Shown here in pieces: positions 35,196-43,832 of a DNA stretch of 64,000 nt; position 1 is the stretch's first letter; every line of letters starts with the position of its first letter. Both the position numbers and the translations under genes were made by a program. The DNA comes from DATBGO01 sp050011895 (GTDB taxonomy: Bacteria; Actinomycetota; Actinomycetes; Streptosporangiales; Streptosporangiaceae). The notes under the pieces are model-generated. The model ran no database searches. It saw only the letters and a program-made list of their open reading frames with translations, and was not told where the DNA came from. The stretch covers positions 127,914-191,913 of the forward strand of contig JBEKIF010000006.1 of the NCBI GenBank assembly GCA_050011895.1, given 5' to 3'.

Positions 35196-36425
35196 GTGCC
35201 AACGAGTCTGGCCGGCCGGCCTGAACTCGCCGACGCCATTGTCGTCGGCGGCGGCACGGTGGGTGCCTGGTGCGCCTATTTCCTCCGCCGCAGCGGTCTG
35301 GACCGGGTCGTCCTGCTGGAGAAACGGACCCTCGGTGCGGGCGCGAGCAGCCGTGCGGCCGGGGTCGTCAGGACCCAGGGCGGCACCCGCTGGGCGGTCC
35401 GGCTCGGCGACTGGTCCCGGAGGTTCTACCTGAGCCAGCGCCACGAACTCCCGATCGACTCCGGCTTCACGCCGCAGGGCTACCTGCTGCCGTGTTTCAC
35501 CGACAGCGACGTCGCCGCCGCCCGCGACCGGATGGCCATGCAGGCCGGGCTTGGCCTGTCGGTCCGCTGGCTGGAGCCGGCCGAGGTCGACGAGCTCAAC
35601 CCGACCCTCGCGCCCGGGCTGACGCTGGGCGGGACCTTCTGCGCGGAGGACGGCTATCTCAGCCCGCCGCGCAACGTCACCGCCTACGCGGTCGCGCTGG
35701 CGACCAGCGGCGTTATCGTCCGCGAGCGGGTCGCCTTCACCGGGCTGCTGACCGGAGGCGGCCGCGTCACCGGCGTGGCGACCAGCGCGGGCGTGCTCGC
35801 CGCACCGCTTGTCGTGCTCACCGGCGGCCCCGAGCTTGCCGAGGTGGGCGGACATGCCGGCGTGCGGATCCCGGCGGGCGGGGCCAGGCACCAGGTCGCG
35901 GTGACACAGGCCCATCCGGAACTGGCCGCAGGGCGGGTGCCGATGGTCTTCGACCTGTCGGCGGGCCTGTACTGGCGGCCCGAGGAGGGCGGCCTGCTGT
36001 TCGGCATGAGCAACCCGGACGAGCCGCCAGGCACCGCCCGCTGCGTTGACGAGGAATACCTGGCCAGCATGCGGAAGAGGCTGGCGCGGCTCGTCCCGGT
36101 CACCGCCGGGCTCGGGCTACGCCGGGTCTGGGCGGCGACGATCGATTACACCCCTGATCACCTGCCCATCGTCGGTCCCGCCATCGGCCAGGACGGGATT
36201 ATTAACGGAGCCACCGTGGCCAGTGCCGGCGGCGCCGGGATGATGTGGGGGCCGGCCGTGGCCCGCGCGGCTGCCGATGTCGCGCTCACCGGCTGGTCCG
36301 ACGTCGTGGACACTGCCGACCTCGGGCTGGACAGGTTCGACGAGGACGGCAAGAGCCGCCTGGCCGCCGACCCGGTTGCGCTGCCCTTCCCGGAGCGCGC
36401 GACCGGCCAGCCAGCGGCCCGCTGA
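35196..36425 (+). CDS. FAD-dependent oxidoreductase, DAO family (sarcosine/glycine-oxidase-like)
   Basis: A 409-residue flavoprotein. The dinucleotide-binding motif DAIVVGGGTVGAWCAYFLRRSG lies near the N-terminus, followed by GAGASSRAAGVVRTQGG. The C-terminal part IDYTPDHLPIVGPAIGQDGIINGATVASAGGAGMMWGPAVARAAADV is the typical closing segment of the D-amino-acid/sarcosine oxidase family. Such enzymes oxidise secondary or primary amines or amino acids; here it would fit demethylation or amine oxidation after the Rieske step. GTG at 35196 starts 18 bases after the operator, without a clear ribosome-binding site. The cupin gene follows after 22 bases. Confidence 0.9.
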   Translation: MPTSLAGRPELADAIVVGGGTVGAWCAYFLRRSGLDRVVLLEKRTLGAGASSRAAGVVRTQGGTRWAVRLGDWSRRFYLSQRHELPIDSGFTPQGYLLPCFTDSDVAAARDRMAMQAGLGLSVRWLEPAEVDELNPTLAPGLTLGGTFCAEDGYLSPPRNVTAYAVALATSGVIVRERVAFTGLLTGGGRVTGVATSAGVLAAPLVVLTGGPELAEVGGHAGVRIPAGGARHQVAVTQAHPELAAGRVPMVFDLSAGLYWRPEEGGLLFGMSNPDEPPGTARCVDEEYLASMRKRLARLVPVTAGLGLRRVWAATIDYTPDHLPIVGPAIGQDGIINGATVASAGGAGMMWGPAVARAAADVALTGWSDVVDTADLGLDRFDEDGKSRLAADPVALPFPERATGQPAAR

Positions 36426-36447
36426 ACGCACCGAAAGGATAGCGACC

Positions 36448-36798
36448 GTGACTGACATGACGCCCGCGACCCCGTTTCTCGCTGCTGCCCGCACCGCCGA
36501 GCTTGAGGACTGGGGGCCGCTGGAGGAGGCCACCGGCGAGCCGATGCAGACGTCGGGCCTGACGCTATGGCAGGACGGCGAGCAAGAGGCCGGGGTGTGG
36601 GAGTGCGCGGCTGGCCCGTCGTACTGGAAGCTCGAGACGCACGAGTTCGTGCACATCGTGGCGGGCCGGATGACCGTGACGCCGGATGGCGGGCAGCCGC
36701 AGGACATCGGCCCGGGCGACACCGCGGTCTTCCCGCGCGGCTGGGCAGGCACCTGGCAGATCCACGAGCAGATCCGCAAGGTCTACGTCATCTTCTGA
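36448..36798 (+). CDS. Cupin-domain protein (Cupin_3 / DUF861-like)
   Basis: A 116-residue single-domain cupin. The first cupin motif region is WKLETHEFVHIVAGRMTVTPDGG, the second GDTAVFPRGWAGTWQIHEQIRKVYVIF. This arrangement is typical of the small DUF861 cupins often found beside amine-oxidase and polyamine genes. GTG at 36448 has GAAAGGA upstream and follows the DAO-type gene by 22 bases, so the two form an operon. Function unknown; a role in handling an unstable intermediate is speculation. Confidence 0.87.
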   Translation: MTDMTPATPFLAAARTAELEDWGPLEEATGEPMQTSGLTLWQDGEQEAGVWECAAGPSYWKLETHEFVHIVAGRMTVTPDGGQPQDIGPGDTAVFPRGWAGTWQIHEQIRKVYVIF

Positions 36799-36934
36799 CC
36801 GGCTCATCCAGGGCCCGGGCGGCGCCAGCCCCGGACCAGGCCACCAGGGCGAATCATCCAGGTCAGCCAGCGGTGAACATCACGATCCGCACTCCAGCCC
36901 GGTGCGGGCCGTCGGGAAGGCTGATACTTGTCAG

Positions 36935-37708
36935 ATGGATCGGCGAAGATTCCTTGCAGGCGTCGGCCTGGTCACCGTCGGTGGCGCGGCTGGAGCCGGC
37001 GCCGGGATTGCGGTCGAGCAGGCTATGTCGGCCGAGGGACCGACGGCGCGGACCGCGCGCCCGGAAGGGCCGGCGGCGTACGTGGCGCGAGTGACGTTTC
37101 GTACTGCGCCGTCCGCCAGGGTCGTCGCGCTCACTATCGATGACGGCCCGACACGGGAGTGGACGCCGCAGGTGCTGAGGATTCTGCGGCAGCACGGTGC
37201 GAAGGCGACGTTCTTCGTGGTCGGCGAGCGGGCCCAGGCTGCGCCCCGCTGGGTAGTGCAGGCTGCGGACGCGGGTCACGAACTGGCTAATCACACGTGG
37301 GCGCACAGCGATCTGACCCAGAATAACGAGGCGTTCGACCGCGACAGCCTGGAACGCACCCACGAGCTCCTGGTGCACCTCACCGGCCGCGCGCCGAGCT
37401 TGTGCAGGCCGCCCTACGGCCGCATCGACAGCGTCGGATTGGCGGTCTGCGCGGGCCTGCACTACGGCGTGATGCTGTGGTCGAATCATGTGACGGGCAG
37501 CAATGCCCGCGGCGACGTCGACACGACGCTGCGGCAGGCCTCGCCCGGCAGCATCGTGCTCGCTCATGACGGTGGGTCGGAGCCGAACGCCAGCCTCATG
37601 CAGCAACTAGACCGGCTGGTGGCGTCCATGAAGGACGCCGGATACAGGTTCGTGACGGTGAGCGAACTGCTGGCGGCTCCGGCGCACGGAGGCGCCGCCG
37701 CTACCTAA
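36935..37708 (+). CDS. Secreted polysaccharide deacetylase (NodB domain)
   Basis: A 257-residue exported carbohydrate esterase family-4-type enzyme. The N-terminus MDRRRFLAGVGLVTVGGAAGAG is a twin-arginine signal. The NodB motifs are LTIDDGPT (catalytic and metal Asp), HELANHTWAHSDLT (metal-binding HxxxH), RPPYGR and IVLAHDGG. It probably deacetylates peptidoglycan, chitin-like or other amino-sugar polymers in the wall. ATG at 36935 is chosen because it begins the signal peptide. It is not preceded by an operator of the GACTG type. Confidence 0.93.
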   Translation: MDRRRFLAGVGLVTVGGAAGAGAGIAVEQAMSAEGPTARTARPEGPAAYVARVTFRTAPSARVVALTIDDGPTREWTPQVLRILRQHGAKATFFVVGERAQAAPRWVVQAADAGHELANHTWAHSDLTQNNEAFDRDSLERTHELLVHLTGRAPSLCRPPYGRIDSVGLAVCAGLHYGVMLWSNHVTGSNARGDVDTTLRQASPGSIVLAHDGGSEPNASLMQQLDRLVASMKDAGYRFVTVSELLAAPAHGGAAAT

Positions 37709-37809
37709 CCCTGCGCCGGTCAGCGTGCAGCCTGCCGGGCGGCTCACCGGTGTCGTCGCGGATGTCCCGAAGGATATGAGCGCAGCCGCCGTTCAGCGCG
37801 AGCAAGCCG

Positions 37810-39591
37810 TCAGGCGAGTGCGCGCCGCAGGAAGTCAAGCTCCAGCCGGAGCATATTCTCCGCGACCTCAGGCTGGGCGGTCATGTGCGTCGTGCCGGAC
37901 AGCGGCAGCACGGTGTGCGGCCGTCCCGCCGCCAGCAGCGCCGCGGACAAGCGCAGCGTGTTCGCGGCGATCACGTTGTCATCGGCCAGCCCGTGGATGA
38001 GCATGAGCGGCCGCTCCAGCCTGGCCGCCTCGGGCAGCAGCGAGCAGCGCTCGTAGTTCTCCGGCTCGGTGGCCGGATGGCCGAGAAACCGCTCCTTGTA
38101 GTAGGTGTCGTACAGCCGCTGGTCGGAAATGGCCGCGCCGGCGACGGCGGCGTGGAACACGTCAGGGCGGCGCAGCACCGCGAGCGCGGCCAGGAAGCCA
38201 CCGAATGACCAGCCCCGGATGCCGACGCGGCCAAGATCGAGGTCGGGATAGCGATCCGCGGCCGCATGTAGCGCCTCGACCTGGTCGTCGAGGGCCCGCC
38301 CGCCGATATCGCCGCGGACCGTGCGATCCCACCCTGGGCCCCGGCCCGGCGTGCCGCGGCCATCGGCGACGACGACAGCGAACCCCTGCTCAGCGAACCA
38401 CTGCGCGACGCCAAACCACCACGTCCTGGCGCGCATGACCCGCTGCAGGGCAGGCCCGCCGTAGGGATCCATCAGGACCGGCAGCCGGCCGGCGCCGGGC
38501 TGGTGCCAGGACGGCAGCAGCACGGCGGTCACCAGTTCCCGCTGGCCGGCCCGGAACAACTCGATCCGGAGGTCAAGCCCGAGCGGCGCGGCACGCCCGG
38601 CGATCTCGGCGATCTTCAAACCGTCGCGCTCGACGTGCACCAGGGTGCCATCGTGATCCAGTGATCGCTGCGTCACCACGGTAACCCCGCCGGCCCGCGT
38701 GCCGCTGTGCACGGCCGGCGCCTGGGTCAGCTGGACCAGCCCGGCGCCCTGGTCGTACGCCCACAGCTGGATCTCAGCCGGCTCCGTTGACGCGCTGAAC
38801 AGCACGGCGTCGCCGTCGACGTCGAGCACCTCCCGGACCTGCAGCCCGGGCGGGGTCACCGGGCGCCCGTCCACCACCAGCCGGTAGCTGTCATCCGCCG
38901 CGGTGATCCACACCAGGGCACCGGACGCAGTGACCGCAGGTACCCCCGACCCGACCGCCACCCACGCGGCATCGCGTTCGGAGTGAACCAGGCCGGTCCG
39001 GCCGGAGGCCGGCTCGACCTCCAGGACCTGCACCACGCGCTGGTCGCGGCTCTGCACGGCGATCAGCAGCCGCGGCCCCCAGCAGACGTCCACCAGGTAC
39101 TCGAACGCCGCCCGGTCCCAGCGGACCCCCGTCCGCTCGCCGTCTAGCCCGGCCAGCCACAGCGAGACGTCCGCGTTCGCCGTTCCCGCGGCCGGATAGG
39201 CGACCTGCCGCGGCGCGTTCTGCGGATTGGCGGGATCGGAGATATACCAGCGCTGCACGGCCGCGACATCAACCCTTGCCACCAGCAGCCGGTCACTGTC
39301 CGGCGACCACCAGAAACCCCGCGACCGGCCCATTTCCTCGGCGGCGACGTGCTCCGCCAGGCCGTAGCTGATATCCGGGCCCTCGGGCGCGGCGAGCTCG
39401 GCGTCAGCGCTGCCGTCGAACCCGACGACCCGCAGGGCGCCCTCGCTGACGTAGCCGATCCGCTGGCCCGCCGGGTCGATCCGCGGATCGATGACCCGGC
39501 TGCCATCCGGCGACACAGTGAACTCATCAGGCCGCCCATACATGAACCAACCGGTGCGGGCGAAACGGCGCGGGAAGTCATCAGCACCCAT
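37810..39591 (-). CDS. S9-family (dipeptidyl-peptidase IV-like) serine peptidase with shortened propeller
   Basis: A 593-residue prolyl-oligopeptidase-type peptidase. The C-terminal alpha/beta-hydrolase domain carries the nucleophile in RGWSFGGFLA, Asp in HGLADDNV and His in SGTTHMTAQ. The N-terminal DPP-IV-type beta-propeller is shorter than the family norm (about 700 residues in total). At residues 25-40 the sequence jumps from FTVSPDGSRV directly to IDPRIDPAGQRIGYVSEGALRVV, elements that relatives separate by roughly 90 residues. This suggests an in-frame internal deletion of a propeller blade. ATG at 39591 is chosen; an in-frame GTG lies two codons upstream. No signal peptide is visible. 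Confidence 0.88.
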   Translation of the reverse strand: MGADDFPRRFARTGWFMYGRPDEFTVSPDGSRVIDPRIDPAGQRIGYVSEGALRVVGFDGSADAELAAPEGPDISYGLAEHVAAEEMGRSRGFWWSPDSDRLLVARVDVAAVQRWYISDPANPQNAPRQVAYPAAGTANADVSLWLAGLDGERTGVRWDRAAFEYLVDVCWGPRLLIAVQSRDQRVVQVLEVEPASGRTGLVHSERDAAWVAVGSGVPAVTASGALVWITAADDSYRLVVDGRPVTPPGLQVREVLDVDGDAVLFSASTEPAEIQLWAYDQGAGLVQLTQAPAVHSGTRAGGVTVVTQRSLDHDGTLVHVERDGLKIAEIAGRAAPLGLDLRIELFRAGQRELVTAVLLPSWHQPGAGRLPVLMDPYGGPALQRVMRARTWWFGVAQWFAEQGFAVVVADGRGTPGRGPGWDRTVRGDIGGRALDDQVEALHAAADRYPDLDLGRVGIRGWSFGGFLAALAVLRRPDVFHAAVAGAAISDQRLYDTYYKERFLGHPATEPENYERCSLLPEAARLERPLMLIHGLADDNVIAANTLRLSAALLAAGRPHTVLPLSGTTHMTAQPEVAENMLRLELDFLRRALA

Positions 39592-39819
39592 AACCACACC
39601 TTGCCACTAACCACACCCTGCCACGACGTATCACCATCAGGCGCGGGCAGGACAACGGGAGCATAAACGATTGTCATGAACGAGCCATGAAGAAACCACG
39701 AACGCGTCGGCAAATGACCAAACGTGCATGCCGACCAGCCCAAAGGGTACCCCTCCCCGGGAAAGGCCCTGGCCTCATCGGGGGATGGGGTCACGGGGGA
39801 TAGGTCGGGGGTTTTCGGG

Positions 39820-41076
39820 GTGAAGCAATATATTGTCGGCGCTGTCCGATCGGGCAGCCGGCTGGTCATCATCACAGCGGCGGGGGCCGCACTCGTCTTG
39901 TCGGCGGCAGCATGCTCGGTACTGGGCGGGCACAGTCAGCCGCCGCCGGCCGCGCAGCTAACGATCACGCCAGCGAGCGGTGTGCAGAATGTCAGCCCTA
40001 GTGCCGGGGTCACGGTAACGGCGAAGCACGGCAAGCTGCGGAACGTCGTCGTCCGGGCTATCGGCGACCCGCTGGCCGGCCTGCTCAGCCGCAGCAAGAC
40101 GGCCTGGCACAGCGAGGGGCTGCTGTACCCGTCGCACACCTACACCGTGACGGCCACCGCCATCGGCGCTGGCGGCAAGCGGGTCACCGTGACGAGCACG
40201 TTCCAGACGCTGAAGCCGCGTAAGACCTTCAGTGCCTCGATCATCGAGGGTTACCAGCAGAGCTATGGCGTCGGCATGCCGATCGTCTTGACGTTCAACC
40301 GCCCGATCACTCATAAGGCCGCGGTCGAGAGCTCGCTCAGCCTGGTTACGTCCAAGCCAGTCGTGGGCGCCTGGTACTGGGACGGCAACGAGACGCTGGA
40401 ATTCCGGCCGAGGGTCTACTGGCCCCAGCACACCGTGGTAAGCGTCAAGGGGGACTTCAAGGGCGTGGAGGCCGCGCGAGGCGTCTACGGCATCCGCAAC
40501 GTGAGCCAGACGTTTAATATCGGGGCGTCGCTGATCGTCGTGGCGAGCACGACCTCGCACTACATGCAGGTCTACTACAAGCACAGGCTCTTCGGTGACT
40601 GGCCGATCAGCACCGGCCGGCCGGGCGACGACACGGCCAACGGGACCTACCTGACCATCGAGAAGGCCAACCCGACGTTCATGACGGGGCCCGGCTACGC
40701 GCTCTGGGTGCCGTGGGCCGTCCGGTTCACCTGGAGCGGCGTCTACATCCACGACGCGTACTGGTCGGTGGGGGAGCAGGGCTACGTCAACGTCAGCCAC
40801 GGCTGCGTGAACACCTCGCCGGAGCACGCCGAGATCTACTACAACATGGAGCTTCCCGGTGATCCGGTCACCGTCACCAACAGCCCCGTCGCGGGTACCT
40901 GGGACAACGGCTGGACCGAGTGGTTCCTGTCCTGGAAGCAGCTGCTGAAGGGCAGCGCGCTGCACGAGGCGGTCGAGGCCGGGCCGAACGGCAGTTCGTT
41001 CGTCAGCCCGGCCACGCTCCCCGCGGTCCAGGCCAGCGTGCCCCTGCAGCGGCCGCGCTTCAACAACGCGGCCTGA
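39820..41076 (+). CDS. L,D-transpeptidase (YkuD) lipoprotein
   Basis: A 418-residue wall cross-linking enzyme making 3-3 peptide bridges. The N-terminus has a hydrophobic signal ending in the lipobox SAAAC (near residue 34). Two Ig-like domains follow (TITPASGVQNVSPSAGVTVTAKHG; IVLTFNRPITHKAAVESSLSLV), then the YkuD domain with YIHDAYW and the active-site SHGCVNTSPEHAEIYY, nucleophile Cys329. Order and length match actinobacterial Ldt enzymes. GTG at 39820 is chosen as start of the signal peptide. It is divergent from the S9 peptidase and followed by a strong terminator. Confidence 0.95.
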   Translation: MKQYIVGAVRSGSRLVIITAAGAALVLSAAACSVLGGHSQPPPAAQLTITPASGVQNVSPSAGVTVTAKHGKLRNVVVRAIGDPLAGLLSRSKTAWHSEGLLYPSHTYTVTATAIGAGGKRVTVTSTFQTLKPRKTFSASIIEGYQQSYGVGMPIVLTFNRPITHKAAVESSLSLVTSKPVVGAWYWDGNETLEFRPRVYWPQHTVVSVKGDFKGVEAARGVYGIRNVSQTFNIGASLIVVASTTSHYMQVYYKHRLFGDWPISTGRPGDDTANGTYLTIEKANPTFMTGPGYALWVPWAVRFTWSGVYIHDAYWSVGEQGYVNVSHGCVNTSPEHAEIYYNMELPGDPVTVTNSPVAGTWDNGWTEWFLSWKQLLKGSALHEAVEAGPNGSSFVSPATLPAVQASVPLQRPRFNNAA

Positions 41077-41087
41077 GCCCGTCCGTC

Positions 41088-41129
41088 GCATCGCCGGCTG
41101 ACCGCACCGCCGCGGTCAGCCGGCGATGC
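41088..41129 (+). terminator. 18-bp perfect-stem terminator after the L,D-transpeptidase gene
   Basis: GCATCGCCGGCTGACCGC (41088-41105) pairs perfectly with 41112-41129 around a 6-base loop ACCGCC. It starts 11 bases after the stop codon and lies before the convergent acyl-CoA synthetase gene. Confidence 0.92.
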
Positions 41130-41235
41130 CGATGACGTGCCTGATCGCCTCGGGTTGTTCGATGGCGCGGTCGCTACTCGGGGATGAATGCCTGATAGAC
41201 GAGATCTGCGCCGGATATGCCGACCCGAGCTCGAA

Positions 41236-43755
41236 CTACTCGCCGACTTCCTGCGCCGCGCCAGCGGGGCCGGACAGGCCGCCACCGACGGACTCGCCAG
41301 CGGCTGAGCCGCGCCTGATGGCCAGCGCGTCGACGGCCACGGCGCCGGCGGGCCCGCAGATGAGCGGGTTCACGTCGAGCGCAGCAAGCTCCTCGCCCAG
41401 ATCGCCGGCGAGCGCGGACAGGCCGGTGATCGCGCGGACGATCGAATCAAGATCTGCTGGCGGCGCGCCGCGAAAGCCGCTCAGCAGGCTGGCGATCCGC
41501 AGTTCGCCGATGAGCTCCGTGGCGGTGCGCTCGTCGACCGGCGGCAGCGCGACCGCCCGGTCGCCGAGCACCTCTACCAGCACGCCGCCCGCGCCCACCA
41601 CGATGAGCGGGCCGAGCGCCGGGTCGCGGGCGATGCCGAGGGCCAGCTCGATGCCGGCCGGAATGGTCTCTCCTACGAGCACCCGGGGGCCGAGCCTGGC
41701 AGCAAGATCGCCGTAGGCGGTGGCCAGCTCGGCACGGTCGCCGACGCCCAGGACCACGCCCCTGGCGTCGGACTTGTGCCGGATAGCCGGCTCGTCGGTC
41801 TTCAGGACAACCGGGTAGCCGATCGCCTCGGCGGCCCTCAGCGCGGCGCTAGCGGTGTCGGCGGGCAGCACGTGCGCACTGGCGATGCCGTATTCGCGCA
41901 GCAGCTCAAGCAGGGGCGCGCCGCCGGTTGCCGCCGCATCGAGCAGGTCAACCGCGCGGCGGCGGCGCCCCCGGTCAGGGGCGGGGCGCTGCAGGGCGGG
42001 ACCGGCGCCGTGGCTGGCCTGGTCAGGGGCGGGGCGCTGCAGGGCGGGACCGGCGGCGTGGCTGCTTGCCCAGTCGACGGCGGAGCGCGGCCGGAGCGGG
42101 TCGGCGGCGTGGCTGCCTGCCTCGTCAACGATGGAGCGGGAGGGAGAATAACGCGACCGGGCGCGGGCCTGGTCGAGGAGGTGGCCGAGTGCGAGCAGGC
42201 CGGACCGCAGCCCCTCGAGGACCGGGATCCGCGCCCGCCGCAGCCGCTCCGCGAGGTCCTGATCCATCGCGCTTGGCAGGTTGCTGAGCACCGCGAGCGG
42301 CTTGCCGGTGCGCCGCGCCGCGTCCATGACGGCTAGCGGATAGGAGTCATCCCCGTCGAGTTCCCGGACCAGATCCACCGCGAGCACGACCACTGCGACC
42401 GATGGATCGCCGGCCAGCGCAACGAGCGAGCCGGCGAACAGGCCCCGGGTGTCGGCCCCGGTACCCCACACGTCGAGCGGGTTGCCAGGCTCAAGACCTG
42501 GGTCGAGCAGCTGCGCGAGGCGGCCCTTGGTCGCCGCCCCGATCTGGGCGAACGGCACGCCGAGCTGCTCGGCGAGGTCGGCGGCGTGGGCCCGCTCCAG
42601 CCCTGAATCGTGCACGGTGGCGATGCCCGCGCCTGAAGCCGGGCGGGCCGGGCGGGGCGGGGCGGGCGTATCGCCTGAAGCCGGGCGGGCCGGGCGGGGC
42701 GGGGCGGGCGTATCGCCTGAAGCCGGGCGGAACGGTTCTGGCGTGCCGCCTGCTGCCTGCGGGGGCGGCGCCGCCCGGCGGGGTAGCACGGCCGCCCGGC
42801 GGGGTAGCACGGCCGTCCGGCGGGGTAGCACGGCCGGCCGGCCGATGGCGAACAGCTCGAGGGTGTCGGTCAGCTCAGCGAGATCGCCGACCCGGTGCAC
42901 GCCGTAGGCCCGGGCGAGCGCTTCCCACCCGCCGTCCGCGGCAGCGAGCGCGCCGGAATGGGCGGCCACCATCAGCCGGCCGCGGACCGAGCGGCCGACG
43001 GTGAGGAGGATGACGGGGATGTCCCGTTCGGCGGCGCGGCCGAGCACCGTGCGCAGCAGGGCTGGCTGCCGGATCGCTTCAAGGACCAGGGCGAGCACCC
43101 TGGTCTGTGGCAGCCCGAGCGCGTAGTCCAGGTAGGACGGCGCGGCGGTGACGAGTTCCTGGCCGGCGGAGACCGCGAGCGTGAAGCCGATGCCCCTGCG
43201 CATCCGCAGCATCGCGGAGAACACCGACCCCGAGTGGGTCACCAGCGCCGCCGGGCCCGCGGGCAGCGGGTCAGGCTCGACGTAACCGGTCGCGCGCAGC
43301 CCGCCGGCCACGTTGACGAAGCCCATGCACCCGGCGCCGCACAGCTCCATACCGGCCGCGGTGGCGATCGCGGCCAGCCGCCCGCGCAGCGACGGCCGGC
43401 CTGCGGACCGGGCCGCTGGATCCTCGTGCGCGTTGCCATAGATGACCGCCGCGCGGTCGCCGCGGCTGGCCGCCAGCATGAGCTGCTCCTGCAGCGCGGC
43501 GTCGGGAACGCCCAGCAGCACCAGGTCGACCGGGCCCGGCAGGTCGGCGAGCGACGGATAGGCCCGCCGCCCGCCGATCTCCGCGTACCGCGGGTTGACC
43601 GGGTAGATCTCCGGCCGGGCCGGACTCGCGGCGACCTCTGCGAGCATCCGCTCGCCGAACGTGCCCGGCCTGCTCGATGCGCCGACAACGGCGACGCTTC
43701 TTGCCTCCAGCATCGCGACCAGAGCGGTCCTCGCGCCGGGAGCCTGGAGGGTCAT
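41236..43755 (-). CDS. ADP-forming acyl/acetyl-CoA synthetase (fused alpha-beta) with repeat insertions
   Basis: An 839-residue nucleoside-diphosphate-forming acyl-CoA synthetase that interconverts acyl-CoA + ADP + Pi with acid + CoA + ATP. An N-terminal CoA-binding domain (SVAVVGASSRPGTFGERML, IYPVNPRY) is followed by succinyl-CoA-synthetase-like domains (THSGSVFSAM; VAAHSGALAAADGGWEALARAYG with the probable phospho-His). A C-terminal ATP-grasp domain (YPVVLKTDEPAIRHKSDARGVVLG, LIVVGAGGVLVEVLGDRAVALPPVDE, LAALDVNPLI) completes it. Two Pro/Arg/Ala-rich repeat insertions (about residues 305-375 and 560-612) lengthen it beyond the usual ~700. A duplicated start region forms an overlapping upstream ORF. 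Substrate unknown. Confidence 0.92.
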   Translation of the reverse strand: MTLQAPGARTALVAMLEARSVAVVGASSRPGTFGERMLAEVAASPARPEIYPVNPRYAEIGGRRAYPSLADLPGPVDLVLLGVPDAALQEQLMLAASRGDRAAVIYGNAHEDPAARSAGRPSLRGRLAAIATAAGMELCGAGCMGFVNVAGGLRATGYVEPDPLPAGPAALVTHSGSVFSAMLRMRRGIGFTLAVSAGQELVTAAPSYLDYALGLPQTRVLALVLEAIRQPALLRTVLGRAAERDIPVILLTVGRSVRGRLMVAAHSGALAAADGGWEALARAYGVHRVGDLAELTDTLELFAIGRPAVLPRRTAVLPRRAAVLPRRAAPPPQAAGGTPEPFRPASGDTPAPPRPARPASGDTPAPPRPARPASGAGIATVHDSGLERAHAADLAEQLGVPFAQIGAATKGRLAQLLDPGLEPGNPLDVWGTGADTRGLFAGSLVALAGDPSVAVVVLAVDLVRELDGDDSYPLAVMDAARRTGKPLAVLSNLPSAMDQDLAERLRRARIPVLEGLRSGLLALGHLLDQARARSRYSPSRSIVDEAGSHAADPLRPRSAVDWASSHAAGPALQRPAPDQASHGAGPALQRPAPDRGRRRRAVDLLDAAATGGAPLLELLREYGIASAHVLPADTASAALRAAEAIGYPVVLKTDEPAIRHKSDARGVVLGVGDRAELATAYGDLAARLGPRVLVGETIPAGIELALGIARDPALGPLIVVGAGGVLVEVLGDRAVALPPVDERTATELIGELRIASLLSGFRGAPPADLDSIVRAITGLSALAGDLGEELAALDVNPLICGPAGAVAVDALAIRRGSAAGESVGGGLSGPAGAAQEVGE
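41973..42068 (-). repeat. 48-bp repeat (two copies) in the acyl-CoA synthetase gene
   Basis: Two copies of a 48-bp unit beginning GGTCAGGGGCGGGGCGCTGC encode repeats containing HGAGPALQRPAPDQ between the third and ATP-grasp domains. The unit is a multiple of three, so the frame is kept. Confidence 0.85.
42640..42840 (-). repeat. 42-bp and 21-bp repeats in the acyl-CoA synthetase gene
   Basis: Units of 42 bp (containing GGGCGGGGCGGGGCGGGCGT) encode repeated FRPASGDTPAPPRPAR-type sequence. Next to them are three 21-bp units (GCCCGGCGGGGTAGCACGGCC type) encoding AVLPRRA heptapeptides. Both unit lengths are multiples of three. Confidence 0.85.
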
Positions 43756-43814
43756 CCGGCTACCCCCAGCTTTGTGCCCAGAGCGGTCCGGGCGCCGGGA
43801 GCCTGGAGTGTCAT
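43752..43814 (-). CDS. Short upstream ORF duplicating the synthetase N-terminus
   Basis: A 20-codon frame reads MTLQAPGARTALGTKLGVAG and its TGA overlaps the ATG of the acyl-CoA synthetase gene (ATGA). Its first twelve codons encode exactly the first twelve residues of the synthetase (MTLQAPGARTAL). It has therefore arisen by tandem duplication of the translation start region (about 36 bp). The overlap would couple translation of the two, so it may act as a leader peptide; alternatively it is a neutral duplication. Confidence 0.5.
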   Translation of the reverse strand: MTLQAPGARTALGTKLGVAG

Positions 43815-43832
43815 CCGTTCAAATCTCCGCCG

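Noticed and set aside
39144..39875. 243-codon leftward frame upstream of the S9 peptidase that might hold its missing N-terminal part
   Set aside because: It overlaps the peptidase gene in another frame and its sequence (SSLCRRMAAGSSIRGSTRR) is a frame-shifted reading, not propeller sequence.
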